Origin: Muribaculaceae bacterium
GTDB lineage: Bacteria > Bacteroidota > Bacteroidia > Bacteroidales > Muribaculaceae
Direction of reading: 5' to 3'
Assembly: GCA_022509125.1 (NCBI GenBank)
Contig: JAFLTU010000001.1
Location: forward strand, 1-39,955
Length of the DNA: 39,955 bases
In this document: positions 26,543 through 34,078 of the stretch, piece after piece
Numbering within the stretch: position 1 is the stretch's first letter
How the letters are laid out: the number at the start of each line of letters is the position of its first letter
Translations under genes and position numbers: made by a program
Notes under the pieces: generated by a model
What the model saw: only the letters and a program-made list of their open reading frames with translations
What the model was told of the DNA's origin: nothing
Database searches by the model: none

Positions 26543-28930
26543 ATGAAAAAATTCTCCTTAGGTCTTTTAACCATGGCTCTCCTGACGGCTTCAGGCCTCC
26601 GGGCTGCCCCTTTGTCGCCCGAAGCTGCTCTCGACCGTGTCGAGGGTCCTTTGACCCGCGGGTCTGTCAATCCGAAACTCGTTAAGACGCTCCATACTCC
26701 CACAGGCACCCCGGCTCTCTATCTCTTCAATAAGGGAGAGGCCGACGGTTTCATGGTCGTAACAGCCGACGATGCATTTACCCCCCTCCTGGGCTATGCC
26801 GATGCCGGCTCTCTCGATCCGGAAAACATAGCCCCGGGACTCGCCTACTGGCTTGATGAATACACTCGTCAGATAGACTTCGCTCTCGATAGGGGAGTGG
26901 CTCCAATTTCCACAAGAGCCGGAATCACCTTGCCCGACTGGCAACCTATTTCACCATTGCTCAAAACTCTCTGGAACCAGGATGAACCTTACAACAATCT
27001 TTGTCCCGAAGATCCCTATTATAACTACAAGAGAAGTTATACGGGTTGTCTTGCCACTTCAATGGCCCAGGTGATGAACTATTTCCAATATCCTCTCCGG
27101 GGTCAGGGTTCAAATTCCTATTTAGCTTATGAAATCGACCGGCGAATGTCTATGGTCTTTTCAGAAGTGGAATTCGATTGGGAAAACATGCTCCCCTCTT
27201 ATTCCGGGGATTACACTGAGGAACAGGCTAAGGCAGTGGCTACTCTGATGCTCGCTTGCGGCATTTCCGTGAATATGAACTATACGGCTGCTGTCTCAGG
27301 AGCCATCAACAATGCCGTGGCCCCCGCATTGGTGACCTATTTCAAATATGACAAGGGGATAGAATACTACACCCGCGATTACTATACCTACACCGAATGG
27401 GCCGAAATGCTCTATAACAACCTTAAGAACGTTGGTCCCGTGATTTACAACGGCAACGGTTCCGGTGGTGGCCACTCATTCGTTTTCGACGGATATGACG
27501 GCCAAGGCTATTTCCATATCAACTGGGGCTGGGGAGGTCTCAGCAATGGTTATTATCTCGTGGATGCCCTCCAGCCCGGAGGCATCGGTATCGGTGGAGG
27601 TATGGGTGCCTATAATTTCAACCAGGGTGGCATTTTCAACGTAAAACCAGCAGGCGACGTGGAGGCGGAAGAACAGCACGAGATGGTTATGTTTGGTAGC
27701 CTCACAGGTATTGTTAACGACGATTCCCTTATTCTTAACCTTATCGATGCGATTGTGCCCGGATGGGGTATCCTATCAACTAAGAATATGAATGTGCAAC
27801 TCGGAGTGGGTTACCTTCCGGCTGACCAACCCGATGCAACTCCACAATATATCGCCGACAGAAACAACGATTTCACCAATGTCTCACCCTCCACCTACAT
27901 TGGCAATAAGAGTGTGAGCATCAACCTCCCGTCAATGAATCTTCAGGAAGGGGTGAAATATAAAGTATTCTCGGCCTATCGTCAGAAAAACTCAGATTGG
28001 TTGGAAGTGATGGCAGAAAACGGTATGTATAATTATTTCTACCTGACAAAAGAGGGGGGCTCCTACATTGTGGATAATATTCCCCCTATGGCATTCGAGG
28101 CCGACAAGATTGAGTTGCTCACCGACCTCTATGAGGGAAGTGCGGTAAAGGTACAAGTCACTCTATCCAATCCCAATCCCATAGAGTTATCAAAAAGTGT
28201 AGCCCTCGCTTTGGTAGGAAACAGCGGACGTCTGCAATTCCTCGGTGAAAACGTGCTCTTCACCCTTGCCCCCGAAGAGACACGGGTAGTGGAATGGGCC
28301 ACTCCTCTGTGGAAACTATCTTATGTGGGGTCACTAACTTCTCCCACAGAGTATTATCCGGGTCTCTATAACGAAAAATCAGACGAGGTGTTCTACACAT
28401 CTCCCTCCAAAGTCGTAATGAACCCGGCTTCCGAAGACCTAGACTTGGCAATTGACATCACAATACCCGGTGTATCACAAGACGCTGAAGGTTCTTATAT
28501 TGTGGAGGATGCTTCCAATTTCAATGTCATGACCCAGGTGACGGTAAATTCCGGTTATCTGGCCGATATGCTCTATCTGAGTATCTACCAGCCGGTAGAG
28601 GGAAGCGACAGAGCCACCGGCCTTCAGGCTTATCCTCTCGGCGAATTCACAGTGCTTAACAACGGAGAGTCTTTATCGTGGAACACTACTGTAGACTTTT
28701 CGGCTGCTGAGCTCGACGGCTTCTATTATCTGGGAGTCACCGACAGCAATATGCGCAGCCTTGCCGAACAATTGACAGTCAGCTTCGTAGTCAAGGGAGT
28801 GGGGGGTGTAGAGACAATCAAAGCCGATCCTTCCGACGGAGTCTACTACAACCTTCAGGGTATTCCTGTTTCTAACCCCCGGAAGGGTGTGATCTACATC
28901 CACAATGGCAAGAAAATCATGCTGAGGTAA
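26543..28930 (+). CDS. C10-family cysteine peptidase (streptopain-like) with T9SS-type tail
   Basis: The 795-residue protein has a signal peptide (MKKFSLGLLTMALLTASGLRA is the first 21 residues; hydrophobic LLTMALLTASGL), a pro-domain (about 25-140) and a C10 catalytic domain with Cys169 in TGCLATSMAQVMNYF and His311 in GGHSFVFDGYD, followed by FHINWGWGG. Then come about 400 residues of beta-rich Ig-like modules. The last 30 residues (YYNLQG, NPRKG, HNGKKIMLR) are the short sorting-type tail shared with 29577-30992 and 36286-38250. It is probably exported by the T9SS as a self-processing protease. Heptamers begin immediately after the stop codon. Confidence 0.92.
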   Translation: MKKFSLGLLTMALLTASGLRAAPLSPEAALDRVEGPLTRGSVNPKLVKTLHTPTGTPALYLFNKGEADGFMVVTADDAFTPLLGYADAGSLDPENIAPGLAYWLDEYTRQIDFALDRGVAPISTRAGITLPDWQPISPLLKTLWNQDEPYNNLCPEDPYYNYKRSYTGCLATSMAQVMNYFQYPLRGQGSNSYLAYEIDRRMSMVFSEVEFDWENMLPSYSGDYTEEQAKAVATLMLACGISVNMNYTAAVSGAINNAVAPALVTYFKYDKGIEYYTRDYYTYTEWAEMLYNNLKNVGPVIYNGNGSGGGHSFVFDGYDGQGYFHINWGWGGLSNGYYLVDALQPGGIGIGGGMGAYNFNQGGIFNVKPAGDVEAEEQHEMVMFGSLTGIVNDDSLILNLIDAIVPGWGILSTKNMNVQLGVGYLPADQPDATPQYIADRNNDFTNVSPSTYIGNKSVSINLPSMNLQEGVKYKVFSAYRQKNSDWLEVMAENGMYNYFYLTKEGGSYIVDNIPPMAFEADKIELLTDLYEGSAVKVQVTLSNPNPIELSKSVALALVGNSGRLQFLGENVLFTLAPEETRVVEWATPLWKLSYVGSLTSPTEYYPGLYNEKSDEVFYTSPSKVVMNPASEDLDLAIDITIPGVSQDAEGSYIVEDASNFNVMTQVTVNSGYLADMLYLSIYQPVEGSDRATGLQAYPLGEFTVLNNGESLSWNTTVDFSAAELDGFYYLGVTDSNMRSLAEQLTVSFVVKGVGGVETIKADPSDGVYYNLQGIPVSNPRKGVIYIHNGKKIMLR

Positions 28931-28958
28931 AAGTGCCGAGTGCCAAGTGCCGAGAGCC
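28931..28958. repeat. Heptamer array, RAGTGCC type, 4 units
   Basis: Four 7-bp units (AAGTGCC, GAGTGCC, AAGTGCC, GAGAGCC) start at the first base after the TAA of the C10 peptidase gene. Confidence 0.85.
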
Positions 28959-29006
28959 TAACATAATGAAGGATCCATCTGCAAAGATGGGTCCTTAATT
29001 ATGTTA
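28959..29006 (+). terminator. Long hairpin with GCAA tetraloop after the C10 peptidase gene
   Basis: A 22-position stem (28959-28980 with 28985-29006, one G-A mismatch and one T-G pair) closes on a GNRA-type GCAA loop. The core GGATCCATC/GATGGGTCC matches the terminator at 38360-38398, including the position of the T-G pair. There is no good T tract, so termination is likely but not certain. Confidence 0.65.
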
Positions 29007-29022
29007 AAAAATCATCTAAAGG

Positions 29023-29165
29023 GAGTGCCGAGTGCTGAGTGCCAAGTGCCGAGTGCCGAGTGCCGAATGCCAGAGCCGCGTGCCGAGTTATGAGCATAGA
29101 GCATGGTGCATAGTGCACAGTTTTTTGAATAGTGCCAAGTGCTGAGTGCCAAGTGCCAAGTGCCC
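29023..29165. repeat. Second heptamer arrays, RAGTGCC type, with a GCATAGA-type stretch between
   Basis: Seven in-phase units of GAGTGCC/AAGTGCC/GAGTGCT type (29023-29071), one 6-nt unit, then GCGTGCC, and a change to units such as GAGCATA, GAGCATG, GTGCATA and GTGCACA up to 29119 in the same phase. After a T6 tract the AAGTGCC type returns (29131-29164). Confidence 0.8.
29082..29131 (-). repeat. 50-bp inverted repeat, left copy
   Basis: The reverse complement of this segment matches 39894-39943 at all but about three of 50 positions, including a run of A6 and the heptamers CTATGCA/CCATGCT. Confidence 0.82.
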
Positions 29166-29192
29166 ATTACATACTATACTTTTTAATTATTT

Positions 29193-29392
29193 GAAAAATC
29201 AACCCCTCCTATTGAGGAGGAAGAGGGGGGAGCGTCCGCAGCTTCGCAAGCGGTTAAAATAGTCACGGTTCCACCGTGACAAGGCCCCTCCGGGGCAGGC
29301 CATTAACAATCAATCAAATTGAAAAGGATAAGTTAGATGAGTAAGAACTATTGAAAAACGATAAACGAGTTTCGACAAACGATAAACGAACC
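29193..29392. repeat. Structured dispersed element, copy A
   Basis: About 200 bp that recur in the same orientation at 39496-39735. It holds successive hairpins: CCTCC/GGAGG near 29205, CCGC/GCGG at about 29236-29253, GTCACGGT/ACCGTGAC (8 bp, 3-nt loop, 29262-29280) and GCCCC/GGGGC (29284-29296). A 72-bp segment with two copies of AACGATAAACGA ends it. The core 29251-29296 is 44/46 identical and the 72-bp segment 70/72 identical between copies. No open frame is visible. Confidence 0.85.
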
Positions 29393-29511
29393 TGCACCGT
29401 GCTCTGTGCACTCATTAGAAACCATTCCAAACTATGTACTGTGCACCGTGCTCTGTGCACTCATTAGAAACCATTTCAAACTATGTACTGTGCACCGTGC
29501 ACTATGCACTC
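29393..29511. repeat. 49-bp tandem repeat, about 2.4 copies
   Basis: Units start at 29393, 29442 and 29491. Each begins with heptamers of the type TGCACCG, TGCTCTG, TGCACTC and continues with a stretch containing CATTAGAAACCATT and AACTATGTACT. The first two copies differ at about two positions. Confidence 0.85.
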
Positions 29512-29521
29512 TTTAATAACA

Positions 29522-29560
29522 CAAAAAATAGGAGAGACTCCGGAAAGTCTCTCCTCTTTT
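29522..29560 (-). terminator. Terminator of the minus-strand gene 29577-30992
   Basis: AGGAGAGACT/AGTCTCTCCT (29530-29539 with 29546-29555) forms a perfect 10-bp stem with a 6-nt loop. On the minus strand it is followed by a T-rich tract (A-rich at 29522-29529 on the plus strand). Confidence 0.85.
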
Positions 29561-29576
29561 CATCTACTTGGTGTGC

Positions 29577-30992
29577 TCACCTCACCATTATCTTTTTGCT
29601 CTTATTCCCTTCGACTTTGATCACAATCTCGCCGGCTTTGGGATTCTTAACCTCGCGTCCCTGCAGATTGTAATATTTCGCCGGGCCCTTGTAATCATCC
29701 ACGATTCCCGTGATAGCATTATAGCCTTCAGGGAGAATGATCCTGGTGGTCATATTCGCACGTGCTCCGTCGGCTTTATACCATTGCAACCCACCGTAAT
29801 ATTGATCCTGAGTTCCGTAGTTGGCATCATACACCTCTACGTCATAGGAATTGATGCCCTCGTTCAATTCGATTACCCCTTCATCAGTCAAAATCGTACG
29901 CGGTACTCCCGGGAAGTATTCAAAAGTACTTACCGGCGGCAACGACCACCGTAAAAAATAAAACATTGCCTGGTTATAAGTGAAGAACCGAGATATCCCA
30001 AGATCACTATTAGCGAAGCCTGCCTCATATCCCGCCGGATTAATGATTACACAATTCGGATCAGTTATGTCAAACATGATGCAACCTTCACGCGTGGCCT
30101 CGTTGTAAGGAGCTGCAGGTCCCACCTTATAGGGATCCACAAGTCTATACATATTGGGATCATGGATATATTGCTGGAGCTTTACTTCATACTGGTTCTC
30201 CGGAAGCATTTGGTCGATTCCCAGGGCCGGGAGAACCCATCCGTCTACCAATGTGGCCATACCCTTGTCAACCCATATAGCGCTTTCATCGCGGTCTGGA
30301 AAGTCATCTTTAAATGCATCTTCAATATCGAGCACGTTGATGGTGGTAAAATACTCATTTGATAGGTCGTAGACAGCCCATTCCACGCTAAGCGGTTCGT
30401 CAAACTGTATCCATCCTCCATCTTCGTAGCGGAACGTAGCCTTCACAGATTGGTATTCCGGTCTGTCTAGATCATCGTTATATACAAAGGGTTCCTGATA
30501 GATATAAAACTCATATAATGTGTAGACAGTCTTTGTCACGATTCGACGTGAGAAGGTAAGCTGACGGGTTTCTTCGTCATAGTCCGCCAGAAGGGGCTCT
30601 TCATAATTCGTGATATTATCGAAATGCACTACACCATCTATCAATTTAGCTTCGAAAAAATCGTAGTATTCGCCCACAGATTCTTGCTCCCTGTAAAAGT
30701 CTCCCATCACGAAAACCCACTTTCCATCTATCGAGGGGTTCTCCTCATCTGCCCGGGTTCCGATCTTGCGGGCTCCCATTATTCTTTTGTTCTCTTCGGA
30801 GCGAGCCTTAACGCCCTTGGAAATCTTTATCTCATTCCTATTGAATACCGGAGTGCGGAATTCGGAACGGTTAGTGAAGTCATACAAGCCCTGTTCAACG
30901 CCATCAGGGTTAGGTGCGGGCTGACTTGATGCGATACTCGGAAGGCCGGCGAATGCCAAGGCTCCCATTGCGATAGTTAGAAATCTTTTCAT
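29577..30992 (-). CDS. Secreted protein with T9SS-type sorting tail, unknown function
   Basis: The 471-residue protein has a signal peptide (MKRFLTIAMGALAFAGLPS) and no membrane segments. The body looks like beta-rich modules: one around DGKWVFVMGDFYREQESVGEYYDF (split: DGKWVFVMGDFYRE, SVGEYYDF), then ADYDEETRQLTFSRRIVTK. A motif MYRLVDPYK lies near residue 285. The last 30 residues (KYYNLQGREV, NPKAG, GNKSKKIMVR) are the sorting-type tail seen in its neighbours. I do not recognise a catalytic site. It converges with the C10 peptidase and has its own terminator. An adhesin or surface binding role is only a guess. Confidence 0.82.
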   Translation of the reverse strand: MKRFLTIAMGALAFAGLPSIASSQPAPNPDGVEQGLYDFTNRSEFRTPVFNRNEIKISKGVKARSEENKRIMGARKIGTRADEENPSIDGKWVFVMGDFYREQESVGEYYDFFEAKLIDGVVHFDNITNYEEPLLADYDEETRQLTFSRRIVTKTVYTLYEFYIYQEPFVYNDDLDRPEYQSVKATFRYEDGGWIQFDEPLSVEWAVYDLSNEYFTTINVLDIEDAFKDDFPDRDESAIWVDKGMATLVDGWVLPALGIDQMLPENQYEVKLQQYIHDPNMYRLVDPYKVGPAAPYNEATREGCIMFDITDPNCVIINPAGYEAGFANSDLGISRFFTYNQAMFYFLRWSLPPVSTFEYFPGVPRTILTDEGVIELNEGINSYDVEVYDANYGTQDQYYGGLQWYKADGARANMTTRIILPEGYNAITGIVDDYKGPAKYYNLQGREVKNPKAGEIVIKVEGNKSKKIMVR

Positions 30993-31055
30993 GTCGTTAT
31001 TAGGTTTAATAATTTATTCTATAATTAAAAATGGTCCTCGTTATTTCTATATTGC

Positions 31056-31078
31056 GAGGACTTTTGGAAAAAGTCCTT
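31056..31078. repeat. Hairpin similar to that at 26170-26194
   Basis: AGGACTTTT/AAAAGTCCT with a 3-nt loop, 10 bp with a terminal wobble pair. The core GGACTTTT/AAAAGTCC is shared with the hairpin after the MFS gene. It lies 64-86 nt upstream of the ATG of the minus-strand gene, so it may be in its leader. Confidence 0.6.
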
Positions 31079-31312
31079 CACTTTTGCACTCAACCCCTGC
31101 TAACCTATTTCAGATTGCTGGAAATTTTATGCCAATATAATAACAAAAATCAAAACCCACAACTCCTATATATATTAGGCTTGGGAATTTTAGATTATTA
31201 TTTATAAATTAACAGAATTTCCCATAAATCCATCCTATATGCAGTTGCAGTCAAAACAACATAGTTCTTCCCTCAAAAATTAACTTTTAACTTTTGAAAC
31301 CTCTATCCCTAC

Positions 31313-31348
31313 TTCAGTGAAATAGTAAAATTCAGTGAAATAGTAAAA
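31313..31348. repeat. Perfect 18-bp tandem duplication
   Basis: TTCAGTGAAATAGTAAAA occurs twice without a gap (31313-31330, 31331-31348), directly beside the terminator hairpin. It looks like a recent slippage product. Confidence 0.9.
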
Positions 31349-31385
31349 TCCCCGAAAGTTCCTTTCCGAGGACCTTCGGGGATTT
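31346..31385 (-). terminator. Terminator of the minus-strand gene 31419-33542
   Basis: AAATCCCCG/CGGGGATTT (31346-31354 with 31377-31385) plus an inner stem forms a strong hairpin 34 nt after the stop. The minus-strand tail is T-rich in part. Confidence 0.8.
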
Positions 31386-31418
31386 ATTAAATTAAGAAGC
31401 TATATTATTCGCTAACGC

Positions 31419-33542
31419 TTAGCGTGCGATATGCTTTGATGATTTACCGTTTACAACTTTGATGTAAATACCATTTTCGGGACGGTTGATCTTTCTACCG
31501 CTCAGATCAAAGTATATTGCATTGCCATTTTCGCTGTTCAAATCATTGATTCCGGTTGAGTTAGTATCAATAGATAAATCAATCCAGTTGGAATCAGCAA
31601 TTTCTTCTCCGTCAGCGTCTATCGCCTGCACATGGAAGCTTACGGTGTATTGTCCTTGCGGCATTTCAAGAAGAGTTGCGGTTGTTACGCCATTTTCATT
31701 AACCTCACATTCTGCTTCGGTTGTTTGAAGCTGGTATTGGAATGTGGCGAGGAACTCAGCAACGTCTTCGAGTTCAATGTTTTTGATCTCGGTGTTGAAG
31801 CTAACGAGAATGTTGATAGCTTCTCCTTCAGGTTCTACACTATAGTTTGCATTGGATATTATCAAAGCCGGAGCAGTAGGATCAGCTATTTCTACAAGAG
31901 CGTCACGATAGTTTGATCTTGTGATTTCTTCTCCATCAGCATCGTAAGCAATGAATGCAAATGCATAGTCGTATTGTCCGGGAGCATCTACTGTGATGCT
32001 GGCTGTGAAATATCTGTCAGCATAGGTTGCATTTACATACTGAGCATTTGTTTCATAGTCGGGATCGTCATCTTCATTACCCGGGTGAGCATCCTTATAA
32101 GGCACGTATGTCATCTTGTATGTCGCGTCAGCAGGAATGCCCGACAATTCAAGTGCATATACCTTATAAGTGATAGTGAAGCCGTCTACAGATGTGTTAA
32201 CCTGAGTAATTTCAATGGTTTCAGTCAAATTAACGGCCAGAGCTGTAGCCTTACTGGAAACAATAACTTGTCCGTCTTCATCGTATGCGGTTAAGGTAAT
32301 CTTGTAACTATAGTAAGAACGCTCAATCACCGGTATTTTGACTATTGCTATATCTCCTTCTACAGAAACTGTGCATCCTTTTACTTCCTGGAAAGTTTCC
32401 TCATCTGAATCCGGGTTGTCAACATTGGGATATGCCTGCTCTACATATACTCCCCAACTTGCAACCTTAGAAAGGTCTAGGTTTTGGTAAGCCATTGTGA
32501 ATTGAGCTGTAATGGTTTCAGGAGTAGATGTATATTGAGGTTTTTGGAGGAGAAGAACGGGGTCAAGACCACTTATCTGGGTTGCCGAAATAAGATTGTA
32601 AGCATAGGTTTCACCGTTAGGAAGCTGTTCGCTGCCGTTAGTTAATAATTGAATTCCGGTATTTTCGGTAAATGTAATAGTTCCGGCTTCCTCGTTATAA
32701 ATAGCAGTAAATCCGGCATCATTCAAGCTGCTTGTTGATGTAACATTACCATTGGTGAAGGCTTTTTGCGTAACAGAGTTGTTCAGGCTTTGGCTTGAGA
32801 AAGTAAGAGTCTTTCCATCAGTTCCTAACGTAGCTCTGAAATATGGACCGTCGTTAAATTCATTCTGTTCTTCGAAGGTGATTGTGTTACCGTTAGCGGT
32901 CACTTTATAATTAGCTTGCTCTGTTGTGCTGCTTCCAATGGCTTGTTTTGTGAATGACCAAGTCCCTTCAATAGCCTGTCCGGTGATTGCCGGTGGAGTG
33001 TAGGGCAGAATGGAGATATTAGTATACTCTCCTAAAGTTCCGGTTTTTCCTGCTGTTGTGGCTGTGATGAAGTTAAAATCAGGTAAACTGATTGTGCCGT
33101 CTTCATTAAAAGTGATTATGAAATTACTGTTTACTCCACTTTTAAAACCACTCCATTCGCCAACTTCAAAACCATAATAACCTGTTATGGAATTGCCGGT
33201 AAAATTGTTAATCTTAAGTTGGCCTGTACTCTGATCGTAATTTGTGGATAGTTGTGTTATTCCCCCGGAAACGGAAGGTTGGAGATTAAATTCGTCTTGT
33301 ACGTAATACCCTCCCATGAAACTATATATGTTGGCACTTCCGCCTTGAACAGCAATTTGGAAAACAAAATTACCGTCAGAGTTGGCATAGGAGTTAGTCT
33401 GATAGTTTGTAAGGTCGGATGTGAATTGGTAGAATCCATCCAGCTCCTCGATAGCAGGTCCCGCGGCTACGGCTGAGCCGGTAAAAGCAACAGCCATGGC
33501 GACAGCCAAACCTGGGTTAAAAACTTTGGAAAATTTTCTCAT
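31419..33542 (-). CDS. Large secreted beta-rich protein with sorting-type tail, paralogue of 36286-38250
   Basis: The 707-residue protein has a signal peptide (AVAMAVAFTGSAVA, then AGPA). An N-terminal module (GFYQFTSDLTNY, then EDGTISLPDFNF, then YTNISILPY; residues about 35-190) is matched in the 654-residue protein at 36286. A second lipocalin-like module (IEGTWSFTK, about 195-330) follows, then three Ig-like modules of about 100 residues, each ending in a pattern such as YKITLTAYDEDG, YAFAFIAYDADGEEI or VSFHVQAIDADGEEI. The tail (IYFDLSGRKI, NGIYIKVVNGK, KHIAR) is a variant of the local sorting tail. Function unknown; a surface adhesin is possible. Divergent from 34079-36196. Confidence 0.85.
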   Translation of the reverse strand: MRKFSKVFNPGLAVAMAVAFTGSAVAAGPAIEELDGFYQFTSDLTNYQTNSYANSDGNFVFQIAVQGGSANIYSFMGGYYVQDEFNLQPSVSGGITQLSTNYDQSTGQLKINNFTGNSITGYYGFEVGEWSGFKSGVNSNFIITFNEDGTISLPDFNFITATTAGKTGTLGEYTNISILPYTPPAITGQAIEGTWSFTKQAIGSSTTEQANYKVTANGNTITFEEQNEFNDGPYFRATLGTDGKTLTFSSQSLNNSVTQKAFTNGNVTSTSSLNDAGFTAIYNEEAGTITFTENTGIQLLTNGSEQLPNGETYAYNLISATQISGLDPVLLLQKPQYTSTPETITAQFTMAYQNLDLSKVASWGVYVEQAYPNVDNPDSDEETFQEVKGCTVSVEGDIAIVKIPVIERSYYSYKITLTAYDEDGQVIVSSKATALAVNLTETIEITQVNTSVDGFTITYKVYALELSGIPADATYKMTYVPYKDAHPGNEDDDPDYETNAQYVNATYADRYFTASITVDAPGQYDYAFAFIAYDADGEEITRSNYRDALVEIADPTAPALIISNANYSVEPEGEAINILVSFNTEIKNIELEDVAEFLATFQYQLQTTEAECEVNENGVTTATLLEMPQGQYTVSFHVQAIDADGEEIADSNWIDLSIDTNSTGINDLNSENGNAIYFDLSGRKINRPENGIYIKVVNGKSSKHIAR

Positions 33543-34078
33543 AAGATTTTTGTTTTATCCCATCTTCCAAATTTCGATCCTTTTTATTTTATATGTATAC
33601 TCGTTCTCTTTGAGTAACGGTCTTGTGAGGTTCTAACTGGAATTAAGGATTGGTTAGTAATTGGATTGTTTTGACAAAATAATACAATATTTTACGGATT
33701 TACAATAAATTACATTGTTATTTAATTATTTTTAACAAATATTAGTTTTTGCAATTCTTCATTTTAAGATATTGATTTTATTTCTATTTCATGCTAAGCA
33801 TTGAAGTTAACATAGGTTCCCTTATGCGCTATTTGGAGAGATTGACCCTATTTAATACTAACTGACATGCTTTTTGAATGCTATGATGTGTGCATACATT
33901 TGTTACAAGACCATGTTTATAATGTCGATACCTTTTTACAGCAAGGGTAATTTCCATTTATAAATGATGAATTATTCAAGGTGTAATAATAACCATTAAT
34001 TTATCGTTTTATTAGGAAATATCAAAATAAATAAATATATTTGCGAAATCAATCATAATTTTTTCATACATTTTGAAT
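33543..34078. other. 536-bp divergent intergenic region
   Basis: Very AT-rich and gene-free. It must hold promoters for both divergent cargo genes. A plus-strand promoter is clear at 34012-34043. A weaker minus-strand candidate is ATTG (33704-33707) and TTATTTTG (33676-33683) with 20-nt spacing. The remaining 300 bp may be regulatory; I see no strong repeat in it. Confidence 0.6.
34012..34043 (+). promoter_or_regulatory. Bacteroidetes-type promoter of gene 34079-36196
   Basis: TTAG (34012-34015, one mismatch), 20 nt, TATATTTG (34036-34043, full match). The start codon is 35 nt downstream. Confidence 0.65.

Larger units (their letters stand above)
28931..29576. other. 646-bp gene-free gap made of repeats
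   Basis: The gap between the C10 peptidase and the convergent gene at 29577 contains no credible gene. In order it holds heptamers, a long hairpin, more heptamers, dispersed element copy A, a 49-bp tandem repeat and the terminator of the minus-strand gene. An open frame at 29434-29673 is only a passage through these repeats. Confidence 0.85.
30993..31418. other. 426-bp gap between two minus-strand genes
   Basis: AT-rich and without a credible gene. It contains the hairpin at 31056-31078, an 18-bp perfect tandem duplication at 31313-31348 and the terminator of the upstream gene. I found no full CAAAnnTA (reverse -7) box for gene 29577-30992. Confidence 0.7.

Noticed and set aside
29193-29392. 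Structured element considered as an insertion sequence
   Set aside because: No transposase frame, no clear terminal inverted repeats and no target-site duplication can be seen; kept as an unclassified repeat.
29434-29954. Plus-strand open frames at 29434-29673 and 29568-29954
   Set aside because: They run through tandem repeats and antisense to the tail of the gene at 29577-30992; no coding signs.
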